IMG/VR virus record: IMGVR_UViG_3300025301_000016
Coordinates: 1-52,817 of that record
Origin: a virus
Reading direction: 5' to 3' (one strand)
Length of the DNA: 52,817 nucleotides
Of the stretch, positions 8,978 to 18,900 are shown piece by piece. Position 1 is the first letter of the stretch, and every line of letters begins with the position of its first letter. Under the pieces are notes generated by a model. The model ran no database searches. It worked only from the letters and a program-made list of their open reading frames with translations, and had not been told where the DNA came from. Position numbers and translations under genes: made by a program.

Positions 8978-9982
8978 ATGGTACAATCAACCGTAGGGGC
9001 TAGTACCCTATCTCGTACCTACGGCCCTTTATTGTCTACAACTCTGGATAAGATTTTGAGTTCAGGGGCGATTCAAGACAATGTATACGACGCTACTCCA
9101 ACCCTTGATTGGTTTAGGGGTGGAGGTCGTATTAAGGTCGTAGATGGTGGCGAGAGAATTCGTATCCCTATTATGACGGGAAAGAATAATACATTTAAGT
9201 GGTATTCTGATTACGAAATTCTTGACGTTACGCCACAGGCTGGACTGACAACTGCTTTCTTTAATTGGAAGCAGGGTGCGGTTTCAGTGTCAATTTCTGG
9301 TAATGAATTACGCCAGAATAGCGGTACAGCAAAGATTGCTGATCTCATGAAAGAAAAGATTCGCAATGCTAATAATTCATTAGCTGACAATGTTGCAACG
9401 GGCATCTTCTCTGATGGTACTGGTTCTTCCAGCAAGCAGTTGACGGGCCTTTCGGCTGTCACTGATACCACTCCAGCGACGACATCTTTTGCCAGCATTA
9501 ATCCAGCTACTAATACTTCATGGCGTAATAAAGCCGTTACTTCTGTTGGCGCAGCTGCCGTGAACCTGATTCCGAACTTGCGCTCAATCATGAATCAGTG
9601 TTCGCAGGGTCGGGAAGGTGCCGCTGGTAAGCCTGACTTTGTTGTAACAACTCGGACTGTCCATGAGTCTGCTGAAGCATTGGTTACGCCGCGTATTCGC
9701 TATCAACCTAATCCTTCTGGTGGTGCAGATCTTGGAGTTGACACCGTGATGTTCAAGGGTGCCAAGTTAATTTGGGATGATTATTGCACTTCTGGCAGGG
9801 CTTATGTGTTGAGTTCTCCTCATATCATGCTGTTCATCCATTCTGCTGCTAACTTTGCGATGAGCGAAGAAGGCTTTCAGAAGCCGATTGATCAGGATGC
9901 TTTGACGACTCAGGTATTAGTGCAGCTAAACATGGCCACTAATAATCGCCGTAAGCATGGCGTTCTTGACGGTATTACTTGA
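8978..9982 (+). CDS. Major capsid protein (HK97 fold)
   Basis: A 334-aa protein with the composition and spacing of a phage coat protein. The N-arm (STLSRTYGPLLSTTLDKILS) is followed by GGRIKVVDGGERIRIPIM, the E-loop region around 75-110, a long spine helix (IADLMKEKIRNANNSLADNVA) with the FSDGTG motif after it, and a C-terminal region with DYCTSGRAYVLSSPHIML. The pattern resembles coat proteins of tailed phages that lack a fused delta domain and use a separate scaffold, as here. A GGACTGAGC lies upstream of ATG. Confidence 0.9.
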   Translation: MVQSTVGASTLSRTYGPLLSTTLDKILSSGAIQDNVYDATPTLDWFRGGGRIKVVDGGERIRIPIMTGKNNTFKWYSDYEILDVTPQAGLTTAFFNWKQGAVSVSISGNELRQNSGTAKIADLMKEKIRNANNSLADNVATGIFSDGTGSSSKQLTGLSAVTDTTPATTSFASINPATNTSWRNKAVTSVGAAAVNLIPNLRSIMNQCSQGREGAAGKPDFVVTTRTVHESAEALVTPRIRYQPNPSGGADLGVDTVMFKGAKLIWDDYCTSGRAYVLSSPHIMLFIHSAANFAMSEEGFQKPIDQDALTTQVLVQLNMATNNRRKHGVLDGIT

Positions 9983-10000
9983 TACCAAAGGAGGCTTAAT

Positions 10001-10306
10001 ATGGCAGCAGGAGATGTTACAATTAGTGGAACTCATTCCAGTGGTGATTACACTGTGGTAAGAGGTACCGTAGAGGTTGATGGAGATGATAGAGATTTTG
10101 CTATTGGGCCAACGACTTCATATCTATTGTATTTCAATACTATGGTGGCCGACAATTCAGCGGGGGATGATTTAGAAGACGCTGCATTGCCAGCTATACA
10201 GTTAAATTACAGTGTAGCTGACGCGGAAACTAATGGAAGTGTTTCAATCGAAGCAACGGCTGCTCATACTTGGACTTTTGAAGCCGGTATGATTGGCGTT
10301 CTTTAA
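10001..10306 (+). CDS. Small beta-rich protein after capsid (possible decoration protein)
   Basis: A 101-aa protein with perfect AGGAGG before the ATG. It has a beta-strand-rich, Thr/Ser/Asp pattern without Lys and without cysteine, ending in a hydrophobic strand (WTFEAGMIGVL). Position right behind the coat gene, small size and predicted all-beta nature fit a head decoration or stabilising protein. No family recognised, so the role is an inference. Confidence 0.75.
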   Translation: MAAGDVTISGTHSSGDYTVVRGTVEVDGDDRDFAIGPTTSYLLYFNTMVADNSAGDDLEDAALPAIQLNYSVADAETNGSVSIEATAAHTWTFEAGMIGVL

Positions 10307-10338
10307 TTGCATATAGACTGAAGAAAGAGAGAAGATAA

Positions 10339-10797
10339 ATGCAATTCGCAAACGTATCTCGGGGACAAGCCGAGAAAGTCTTTGTCGTCGTGCAAGAGGG
10401 CGGCGATCAAGAGTTACTTCCGGGCAATATTGCCGAATTTGACGTTACTACGACCGATGCTGATCAGGGTTATGTGGTGTCGGGATCTAGTGTAACGGCT
10501 AATTTGACATTAGCGCCATCCAAGCCACTTGCTGGAATTTGTGATTCCACTCTTTCTACAAGTGACGTTGGAAGATTACAGATATATGGACCAGCCAATG
10601 TTAGAGTGGTGACTACTATTACAGCTGGATTGCCAGCAGCAGCTACTACTCATGATAGTGCTTCAATTGGAACCCATGTAGCTACTACTGCTTTAATGAC
10701 AACGGATGCTCATTATGGCGGTGGATTAGGAGTGATTGGGACTGTTCTTGAGGCAGTAAATGCCACAAATCATACAGTTCAATTACGAATGATGTAG
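10339..10797 (+). CDS. Small beta-rich structural protein (possible head decoration)
   Basis: A 152-aa protein, Thr/Val/Ala/Gly rich, probably beta-sandwich or beta-barrel. It contains alternating hydrophobic strands (KVFVVVQEGGDQELLPG, VRVVTTITAGLPAAA) and ends VQLRMM. Such proteins behind the coat gene often decorate or cement the capsid. It is the last gene before a strong terminator, so it is probably made at high level with the coat protein. No family recognised. Confidence 0.75.
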   Translation: MQFANVSRGQAEKVFVVVQEGGDQELLPGNIAEFDVTTTDADQGYVVSGSSVTANLTLAPSKPLAGICDSTLSTSDVGRLQIYGPANVRVVTTITAGLPAAATTHDSASIGTHVATTALMTTDAHYGGGLGVIGTVLEAVNATNHTVQLRMM

Positions 10798-10802
10798 ATT
10801 TG

Positions 10803-10840
10803 AAGCAGGGTAGAATTAGCGCAATGATTCTACCCTGCTT
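10803..10840 (+). terminator. Strong rho-independent terminator after the capsid genes
   Basis: A perfect 14-bp inverted repeat (AAGCAGGGTAGAAT at 10803-10816, its complement at 10827-10840) with a 10-nt loop, followed by TTATAAATTTTG. It separates the capsid group from the tail genes, which are on the same strand. It could lower tail expression relative to coat protein by partial read-through. Confidence 0.92.
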
Positions 10841-10878
10841 TTATAAATTTTGTAATCGGAAAGGGAAAGAGGAGAGAA

Positions 10879-11739
10879 ATGGAAGATTTTGAAAAATATG
10901 ATGGATTTGGCGAGGCAAAAGTATTAGTAGCAACGCCTAACTACACTAATGCATTTGAAGCTCCAGTTCATACAAATCACATTGAATGTGTGTCGAAGTG
11001 GACAGAGTGGGAAATTAATTTCAATTGGACAATAATTGGACGCACGTTTGTGCAGTTCGCAAGAACGCAATTATGCCAAGTGGCAGCAGATGGAGGGTTT
11101 ACGCATCTCTTTTTTGTTGATGACGATGCTGTCGTTCCTCCAGAAATTTTACCTAGGTTTTTAAAGCATGATAAGGACATTGTGATAGCCCCTTATCCAA
11201 TGCGTAGATACCCACATGCGATTGGGGTTTTAAAAGCTGAAAATTGGCGCGATCATGGCACATATAGAAATTTAACATTTGACGATTTAAACAAAGGACT
11301 TGTTGAAGTAGATGGAGGTGGGACGCACTGTATGTTGATTAATGTAGATGTGTTTCACAAAAAAGGCATGACAGCTTCTTTTGATATAGGCTCTACTAAA
11401 AAGAATGAAGAACGTAGTCTTTTTGAAGAAGACGAAGAGGCCGCACATACTGGACCCGGAGGAACGGGAACTCCCTTTTTCGTTATGCCTAAGTCCGGAA
11501 CGGAAGATATGTACTTTTGCTATAGGGCCAAGCTAAAGGGCAGTGAGGTTTGGTGTGATACAGATGTATTTGCCGACCATGTAGGGTTTGCGCCAGTTAT
11601 AACAGAAGCTTGGGCGCGATATGGGGAAAAGAGTAAAGAAGACATTAATCCCAATGGGAAGCATATGGTATATGTGGCCGGATCGGATCAAAGAAGTGAA
11701 AATATCATACGATTAAGCAAGCCATCTAATTTAGTATGA
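10879..11739 (+). CDS. GT-A type glycosyltransferase
   Basis: A 286-aa enzyme-like protein. It begins with a Rossmann-like strand (AKVLVATPNYTN), has an ART motif (ARTQLCQVAAD, about 61-71), and then the metal-binding acidic cluster FFVDDDAVVPP (DDD at 81-83), as in GT-A glycosyltransferases. Later TEDMYFCYRAK and DTDVFADHVG match the acceptor-side acidic motif and metal-binding His of the same family. It would move a sugar from a nucleotide-sugar to an acceptor, perhaps a virion protein or DNA. Being within the virion genes favours a structural-protein target, which is inference. Confidence 0.82.
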   Translation: MEDFEKYDGFGEAKVLVATPNYTNAFEAPVHTNHIECVSKWTEWEINFNWTIIGRTFVQFARTQLCQVAADGGFTHLFFVDDDAVVPPEILPRFLKHDKDIVIAPYPMRRYPHAIGVLKAENWRDHGTYRNLTFDDLNKGLVEVDGGGTHCMLINVDVFHKKGMTASFDIGSTKKNEERSLFEEDEEAAHTGPGGTGTPFFVMPKSGTEDMYFCYRAKLKGSEVWCDTDVFADHVGFAPVITEAWARYGEKSKEDINPNGKHMVYVAGSDQRSENIIRLSKPSNLV

Positions 11740-11930
11740 TAGATATACGAATCTTTCAATGTAATACGTGCCTTAAGGGATTCGATCTTTCTTTATCAAA
11801 AGGGATAATTTGCTCCAAGTGTGGTAGCAATACATGGCGACAATGGAACGCGCGGCCACCGAAACAGCCACCCTTTTTTTGGCGACTTTTAATGTTGTGG
11901 CGTCACAAGGTGTGGATTAGAAATGTTTAA
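11736..11930 (+). CDS. Small zinc-ribbon protein
   Basis: A 64-aa protein with two CxxC pairs (CNTC near residue 9 and CSKC near residue 26), enough for one zinc site. The C-terminus is basic and Trp-rich (PPFFWRLLMLWRHKVW), possibly amphipathic. The ATG overlaps the glycosyltransferase stop (ATGA), so it is translationally coupled to it and may work with it. No named family recognised. Confidence 0.72.
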   Translation: MIDIRIFQCNTCLKGFDLSLSKGIICSKCGSNTWRQWNARPPKQPPFFWRLLMLWRHKVWIRNV

Positions 11931-11959
11931 ATCATTAATTATACAAATGAGGTAACAAA

Positions 11960-12295
11960 ATGTATGTACAATTATTAGAAGGTATGTCTCCATGGTCAGA
12001 AACGACGGCTGGAACAGATTCGGGTGCAACGGCAACTCATGCCGCTGCTACGAATGTTCAACATTTTGTTACTGGCGTTTCAGGTCATGGCGATCAAGAT
12101 GCTACATTGCAAATTAAGGATGGAAGTACAGTGATGGCAGAATTTAAAATTGATGTTTCAGTTGAAGGAATTTCCTTTAAGCCATGGACGGGCTTGATAC
12201 CTATCACGCCGGGGGCTGCTTGTAGTGCTGTTATTTCAGCATCTGGATCTGATTGTCAGGTCAATGTTAATGGATTTAGCATCATCAAACCGTAA
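11960..12295 (+). CDS. Small beta-rich hypothetical structural protein
   Basis: A 111-aa protein. After a short lead it forms a regular beta pattern (ATLQIKDGSTVMAEFKIDV, ISFKPWTGLIPITPG) and ends SDCQVNVNGFSIIKP. This resembles small all-beta proteins that phages carry between capsid and connector genes. It has GAGGTAAC upstream of the ATG. Could be a second decoration or tail accessory protein; not recognised further. Confidence 0.7.
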   Translation: MYVQLLEGMSPWSETTAGTDSGATATHAAATNVQHFVTGVSGHGDQDATLQIKDGSTVMAEFKIDVSVEGISFKPWTGLIPITPGAACSAVISASGSDCQVNVNGFSIIKP

Positions 12296-12306
12296 GGGAG
12301 GAAGTC

Positions 12307-13080
12307 ATGGCCAAGGCCAAGTTAATAATTGATCCTACAATACCATCTGCTATACAAAAAAAGTTAGATAGTGGCAAAGAGCACTTGTCAACGGGCGTTG
12401 AATTGCCGTTGAGTAAATCTGATAAATCCAAGGTGATTTTTAGTAAAATGGAGTCGCAGAATCCATTGGTTACTGATACAATACACCATGGCGAGTGGCA
12501 TATTCAGACGGTAGCTCATGAAAAATTGTCATTACTTGGGCGAATTAATGACGAAGAAGAGGTTGGCATTACAGAAGACGATGGTATAATTCTGGATTTT
12601 AAGGGAACCCCAGCTGCTGAAATAGCTATTGATATGCGTAGTAATCGTATCATGACGGACACTGAAGCTGAGTCAGAAGAAGAGACTTTAGGCGTTGAAT
12701 ATCCACGATTTACGCGCTTTGATTTTCGCTTGGAAAAGGTGACAATTACTGATGGTCCATCGCGTAGGCAGAAGTTAGTGCAGTCTGCCGATCAAGAGCG
12801 GATGGAAGGCGAAACCAATATGTTCGCTACGATGGAAAAATTCTTTGGTCGTATGATGGGAATGCAAACTAGCATGGCTGCAGCGCAGGCTGGTAAGGAC
12901 TTTGATCCATCTAAGTTTTTCTCTGAAGCAGTGGCCGATATGACCCCTGAGCAAATTGAAGCTCAGGCTCAAATGAAAGAAATAGAAGAAGAAGATGCTG
13001 AGCTTGATAAAGCCATTGAGTCTGGTAAGGTGGTGGAGTTTGAGCCCGGCGGTGCTGGCAAAGAAGAAAGTAAAAAATGA
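12307..13080 (+). CDS. Hypothetical structural-region protein
   Basis: A 257-aa protein. The first 155 residues are mixed alpha/beta, including a Glu/Asp-rich stretch. From about 160 it is helical with Met-rich segments (FATMEKFFGRMMGMQTSMAA) and a very acidic tail (MKEIEEEDAELDKAIES). GGGAGGAAG precedes the ATG, and the stop overlaps the next start (ATGA). Position right before the adaptor suggests a head-completion or assembly role, but no family is recognised. Confidence 0.7.
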   Translation: MAKAKLIIDPTIPSAIQKKLDSGKEHLSTGVELPLSKSDKSKVIFSKMESQNPLVTDTIHHGEWHIQTVAHEKLSLLGRINDEEEVGITEDDGIILDFKGTPAAEIAIDMRSNRIMTDTEAESEEETLGVEYPRFTRFDFRLEKVTITDGPSRRQKLVQSADQERMEGETNMFATMEKFFGRMMGMQTSMAAAQAGKDFDPSKFFSEAVADMTPEQIEAQAQMKEIEEEDAELDKAIESGKVVEFEPGGAGKEESKK

Positions 13081-14291
13081 CCTATAAAGAGCTGAGAGAG
13101 CATATCCTTGATATGGCTTCGGAAGAAGCTGGCGATGATTTTGAGGATATGGTAAAAGTGGCTATCAACCTTGTCTACTTTGAATTATTAGAAGAAACAG
13201 AGAACGACATAGAGCGTAGAGAGTTTACGCTTACTACAGCGGCCAATCGTTCACAGTATGGATTGCCCATGTACGTAGAGCGCGTTCTAAATTTCGATGA
13301 TGCTACTGCTAAGTGGCAGATTGAAATGATTTCATCTAATCAATTTGATCGTGAAGAACCCGGAAATATAGACACGGGAACAGCATTCTCGGCTTATCCA
13401 TTGGGCGATTTTGGAGTAGAACGCCAGCCAGTCGTTTCTTCCGCGTTAAAGTTAACTTCTTCATCAACTGCTGATGATGGGGCTAACTTTAATTGTGTGG
13501 CTCGTGGAATGTCCAGTGGCGTATTGACTCGTGATGCGATGGAAATGGATGGGACATCAAGCGTTACATCGTCAACTACTTTTGATGCTAACGGCATGGA
13601 AAGGTTTGTTTTGAGCACCTCTCAAAATAAAACTTTTGCAGGGACTGTAACTGTTAAGGATGCGACTGTGACATGTGCAGTAGATACGGGAACTACTGCC
13701 TCAACAACTACTACGTTGGTGACCGATACAAGTGGGCTATCAACGACAGATGATACATATAATGGTAAGACGATAACCTTTACATCTGGCGCTTTAAGTG
13801 GAACGACCACAACCATAACAGATTATGATGCATCAGATTTAACATTCACCTTTGAGGCCGTAGCTTCTGCCCCTGCTGATGACGTTGCGTTTACTATTGA
13901 CGGCTGGAAGTTGATGGAGTTGCCACCTTTTTATGGAGATTCTCCAACATATCAATGGTGGGAGTTTCATCCAATTCCTGATGATAAGCGTGATCTTACT
14001 GTTCGAGCTATCATGCGTAAGCCACCATTAGTTAATGATGATGACTGGCCTGAAATACCAGAGAACTATCATGACTTGATTATTGAAGGTGCTGCAGCTT
14101 CTATCTTACCGGTAGTAGGAAAAACCAGTGCAGCAGATCGTTCTCAGCGTCGCTTTGATAGGCGCTTGAGAAAGTTTGCAGGAAAGACACAAAAGAGGGC
14201 AGGGCGTATTCGCTCTTTTGAGAATGTTACAAATGTTTTTGTTAATGTTACTCCGGGATCTCCAACATATCCACGTAATATTCCAACGTAG
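13077..14291 (+). CDS. Head-to-tail adaptor with an inserted beta domain
   Basis: A 404-aa protein. The N-terminus (about 1-90) and C-terminus (about 270-404) resemble the helical adaptor of short-tailed phages that docks under the portal: MTYKELREHILDMA, VERVLNFDD, then WWEFHPIPDD, LTVRAIMRKPP, and DWPEIPENYHDLIIEGAAA. Between them lies a Thr/Ser-rich segment of about 150 residues without aromatic core signatures of the adaptor, likely an inserted Ig-like beta domain. The Arg-rich C-terminal helix matches the portal-binding tail of such adaptors. It is followed by the nozzle candidate, the usual order. Confidence 0.72.
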   Translation: MTYKELREHILDMASEEAGDDFEDMVKVAINLVYFELLEETENDIERREFTLTTAANRSQYGLPMYVERVLNFDDATAKWQIEMISSNQFDREEPGNIDTGTAFSAYPLGDFGVERQPVVSSALKLTSSSTADDGANFNCVARGMSSGVLTRDAMEMDGTSSVTSSTTFDANGMERFVLSTSQNKTFAGTVTVKDATVTCAVDTGTTASTTTTLVTDTSGLSTTDDTYNGKTITFTSGALSGTTTTITDYDASDLTFTFEAVASAPADDVAFTIDGWKLMELPPFYGDSPTYQWWEFHPIPDDKRDLTVRAIMRKPPLVNDDDWPEIPENYHDLIIEGAAASILPVVGKTSAADRSQRRFDRRLRKFAGKTQKRAGRIRSFENVTNVFVNVTPGSPTYPRNIPT

Positions 14292-14297
14292 GCATAA

Positions 14298-15866
14298 ATG
14301 GCAGTTGAACCCCAAATAACCCAAGACCTAGCAACGTCGCCTATATTTAGGTTTAGAGGTCAGCGATCTCGTTGGAGGTATCCACATCCACGCTTAGAGC
14401 CCGAGGTCTGTGTAAAAGTTTCAAACATTAACTTTTCAGAGTTTGGAACTACCGATAGACGCAGGGGATACGAAAAGTATAGCACATCACAGTTGACTAG
14501 CTCGGAGCCAGTTGTGGGACTTCACCAGCAAAAGTTCTTAACTCCTGACGCTACGTACGAAATCATTAATACTCCTGATAAAATCTACGCCGATGCCGCT
14601 GGTGCTTCTCGCAAAAACATAACAGGTAGTATTAGCCTTACTGGTGGAGGTAACGATTACGTTCGTAGCGTCTTTATTTTAGATACGGTTGTACAAACAA
14701 ACGGTATTGATGCTCCGTGGAAATGGCTGGGAGACTATGCTACTCCGACAAATGCAGCGGCACTTACGGCGGCATCTACCTTAGAGCGTTGCAAGGATTT
14801 TGTTGTTAATGAGAACTTATTAGTGGCGCTCTATACTCGTGAATCTTCTACATGGTATCCCACTAGAGTTCGTTGGTCTGATATAGACACAAATACATTC
14901 CAACCGGATATCAGTAATTGGCCTACTGATAATCGCTATGAGATAGATGAAGGCACGGAAGAAATTGTAGGCGGCATTGATAACTTTGGTCGTGTTCTGA
15001 TCTTCAAAAGGAATGGAGTGTATCCCGGTTATTTCCAATTTACACAAGGATATATAACCTTCCATCAGGAAGAGCCCAAGTTGGGATTTCGACCAGTGGC
15101 AAGAAATTCTATTGTTAAGCGTCCTGATTTTGTATGGTGCGTTGCAGATGATGGTTGTTACATAGTAGATGCAGACCTAAAGGTTCAAAAGGTAACGGAT
15201 GACATACAGAATGAGTGGGAAGGTTTAAATAAAAGCAGATTGAAGTATGCGGTGTCAACTGTAAGAGTTAAGGACCATCAGGTCAGAACGCTATTGTCTT
15301 CTGCTGACAATTCTGCAGGGCATGATTTAATTTTGATTTGGGATTGGGAAACGGGCGACATTGGATTTGATAGGCCGTCTGATGTGATGAATTATATGGT
15401 TAATAGATATGATACAAATAACAATGAATTAGATTGGATGGGCGGTGCCCTTTCAGGATATTTGTATGATGGTAATGGTTCAAGTGTAACAACAGACGAT
15501 GCTACTAATTATTCTTGGGAAATAATAACTGCAGCCAATGACTTGCAGGCTCCAAATAGAGTTAAGATTATAAAAAATGTTACTGTTTGGTATAAAGCAA
15601 CAGGGGGGAGTCCAACGGCTACTCTTGAAGTTGTTAGAGATCAAGGGGTGCGTAGTACTCGGACTAAGACATTAACATTGGGTGGAGGAACTGTTTATAA
15701 CGCAGGGAATTTATACAACTCGGGACTTACATGGCCCGGAGGATCAAACCGGAAAGCGAGATTTTTTGTCAACCGTTCAGCTGAGAATGTATCTGTGCGC
15801 CTGTATGGAGATGGCGATGCTAACTTGCATGGATATTCTGTAGAATATCTACCAGCTGAGGGGTAG
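14298..15866 (+). CDS. Putative tail nozzle / stabilisation protein (beta-propeller)
   Basis: A 522-aa protein with repeating beta blades: GLHQQKFLTPDATYEIINTP, VRSVFILDTVVQTNG, CKDFVVNENLLVAL, GGIDNFGRVLIFKRNGVY, FVWCVADDGCYIVDADLK. The pattern of VxxNxxLL and GRxLIFK-like blades resembles propeller-type nozzle or tail stabilisation proteins of podoviruses (P22 gp10 or T7 gp12-like), which extend the tail tube below the adaptor. A C-terminal beta domain (about 400-522) follows. Gene order supports it; exact family membership is uncertain. Confidence 0.65.
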   Translation: MAVEPQITQDLATSPIFRFRGQRSRWRYPHPRLEPEVCVKVSNINFSEFGTTDRRRGYEKYSTSQLTSSEPVVGLHQQKFLTPDATYEIINTPDKIYADAAGASRKNITGSISLTGGGNDYVRSVFILDTVVQTNGIDAPWKWLGDYATPTNAAALTAASTLERCKDFVVNENLLVALYTRESSTWYPTRVRWSDIDTNTFQPDISNWPTDNRYEIDEGTEEIVGGIDNFGRVLIFKRNGVYPGYFQFTQGYITFHQEEPKLGFRPVARNSIVKRPDFVWCVADDGCYIVDADLKVQKVTDDIQNEWEGLNKSRLKYAVSTVRVKDHQVRTLLSSADNSAGHDLILIWDWETGDIGFDRPSDVMNYMVNRYDTNNNELDWMGGALSGYLYDGNGSSVTTDDATNYSWEIITAANDLQAPNRVKIIKNVTVWYKATGGSPTATLEVVRDQGVRSTRTKTLTLGGGTVYNAGNLYNSGLTWPGGSNRKARFFVNRSAENVSVRLYGDGDANLHGYSVEYLPAEG

Positions 15867-15908
15867 GCTCTGACATGGGGAACTAAACCAGCTTGAAGGA
15901 GCGATCAA

Positions 15909-18900
15909 ATGGCTACACCAACTTATACCGATCCTAGTACGCTACCCTCTTCGGGTGGCGATATAGATGCTGAACCATTAGCAAACAGGTTTCAGGGTCT
16001 TCACAACTTTTTAAATGAAGCTTCAAATATAGATGAAGATAATGTAGACCTTACTAGTACTAATGGTCTCATGGGTTTGTCTACAGCCCAAGCCGTAACG
16101 GGCTTAAAGAGCTTTTCTAATACATCCGCAGCTGCTGGTGGTGTCAGAACTGCTGGTGTATTTCAGCATAATCCTGCCAGTGGTGATGCAGCAGATGCTG
16201 ATGGCGTAGAGATCATTTTCAGGGGCGATGATGACGGTGGGAATACAGCTGATTATGGCGAAATAGAATGCGTCTTTACTGATACTGCTGTCACTGGAGA
16301 AGATTCAGACTTTTTTATAAAAGTACTAGTGGCTGCTACTGCACGTAATGTCTTGAGTATAGGTAGTGCAGGTACAGTATTTAATGAAGACTCACAGGAT
16401 CTTGACTTTAGAATTGAAACTGACAATATCGCCAACGGATTCTCGGTAGACGCAGGGCTTGACACCTTCTCTTTTGGCGCTGCGGCAGTTGATGACCAGT
16501 TCGTTAAGATTGCCACTCCTACGGCAACGCATACTGCCACAACAAATACCTATGCTCTAAATGTTCAGCCCGGAGGAGCGCAAACTATTCCGAGTGGGAC
16601 GACGGCTTACGCAGGATCGGTAAATATCGAAGAACCGAATCTGACAGCAACTGGAACAGTTACAAATGCATTTACCCTGAGGGTTGGTGGAGCGCCTACA
16701 GAAGGTGGCACCACTAATTATGCATTATGGGTAGATTCTGGGGCATCTCAGTTAGATGGAACCTTAGGAGTTGGCGGTGCGCTTAATTTGTCTACTGTTG
16801 CAGCGGCAGGGTCAGATACAGATAAGTTCTTAGTTCTTGATAGCTCTGGAAATGTTGACTATCGCACAGGTGCTCAAGTTTTAAGTGATATTGGAGGGGC
16901 GTCATCAGCTTCAGGTTCTGGTGATTTTAGTGGCCCCGGAAGCTCCACGGATAATGCCATTGTTCGATTTGATGGTACTGGCGGTAAGACGGGACAAACG
17001 TCCAGCGTTCTCATTGATGACAGTAATAATATATCTGGCGTTGGGACTTTGGGATCAGGCGCAATTACAAGTACGGGCGTAGTTACAGGATCGGGATTTA
17101 CAATTGGCTCTGCTGTTATTGGAGAAGCTGAATTAGAAATACTTGACGGGGCTACTGTTACTACTACCGAGCTGAATCTAATAGATGGAGGCACTGCCAG
17201 AGGAACTGATGCGGTGGCCTCTGGTGATGGCATCCTCATTAATGATGCCGGTACGATGAAGATGACCAACGTAGATACGGTCAGTACTTATTTCGCCAGT
17301 CATAGTGTAGGCGGTACTAACATTGCCACAGTAGGTACAATTAGCACTGGTGCATGGCAGGGAGACGTTATTGCTTCAGCTTACCTCGACTCAGATACAG
17401 CGCATCTTGGTGTAGTCCAGACCTTTACTGCAAATAAGACTTTTACGGGCACTGTTACCGTAGGCGTTGATGATGATGGTAAGGATGTAAAGTTTTTTGG
17501 AGAATCTGCTGGTGCGTACATGGAGTGGGATGAGAGTGCCGATCAATTAAGATTGGTTGGCCCGTCAGCTGATGCAGCTGGAAGTTCAGGGAAATTATTA
17601 CTTGCTACAGCCCAGACGGATGTTCGCGCCAATGATGTCCTTGGACAGATTGAATTTCAAGCACCACTAGAGGCTCAAGATACTGACGCAAGAGCAATTG
17701 CCGCCTCTATTAAGGCTATAGCGCAAGACACTTTTACAGCCAGTGTTAATGCCACTGATTTGATTTTTTATACAGGGCATTCTGAAGCGGCCACTGAAAA
17801 GTTCAGGATCACCTCTCAAGGGGAGCTGGGCATAGGTGGTGCAAACTATGGATCTGATGGTCAGGTGCTGACTTCGACGGGGGCTGGTACAGCACCGGCA
17901 TGGGAGGCATTGCCATCATCTGGCGCAACTTTATCTGGATCAACGGACAATGGCTTAGTTACGGCAACTGGTGCTAACGCTATGGCAGCGGAGTCCACTG
18001 CAACCTATGACAATAGTCAACTGATACTTCCAGATGGCTCGGTATCCGCGCCTTGTGTAACGAATACGGGCGACCTTAATGCAGGGTTGTATTTCCCCGG
18101 CACCGACATAATAGGAATGACAACTGCTGGCACTGAACGAATGCGCTTCGGGGCAGACGGCACTTGTTACATAGGGTCGAACATACCGTCCAACAACGAG
18201 ATGGGCCACGGTCTGATTATAAAAACGTCGGGCGACGACCAGAACGCTCTGGCTCTATATGACACTGATATAGCTCATGCGTTCACCGCCCAAAACTCTG
18301 AAACAGACATGTATGCCCAATTCCGAAAGACAAGTGATGATTATGGTGGTCTGCGAATACGCTCGTTTATGGAGGATGTTGATGCACGACATTCAATGAT
18401 TTTTCAGGCGTTTGGAGGGCAAGGCGTCGCTGCGAAAAGCACCGGTGGTGAGGGCCTGATTGAATTTCAGGCATATGAGACTGATGGGAGTGGAAATTAT
18501 GCAGACGTTACATCTGATAGTAACATTTGGGTTTTGAGAGCGATGGTAGGCAGCGGTAACCGTACTCTATTCATCATTGATGAAGACGGTGACATTTTCT
18601 ATGACGGGTCAGCAGCGTCTATGGATAATTTCGATGATGCCCAGTTGATCCGCTGCATGTCACTGGAGACAACAAAAGATCCTAAAACCTTAGTGCGCAG
18701 CCGATGGGATCATCTGGTCAAATACAAGAAAGACGATCTCGTATCCGCTGGTTTGTTGGGAGCCGTAACGCCCGAAGAAGAGGCCAAGGGTCATACGGGG
18801 CTGGTGAACGCGTGTCAGATGCAGCGCCTGTTTATGGGAGCGCATTGGCAATCATATGAAGATCGTGCTGAAATGCGTGAAACAATTGAGTCCCTCCAAG

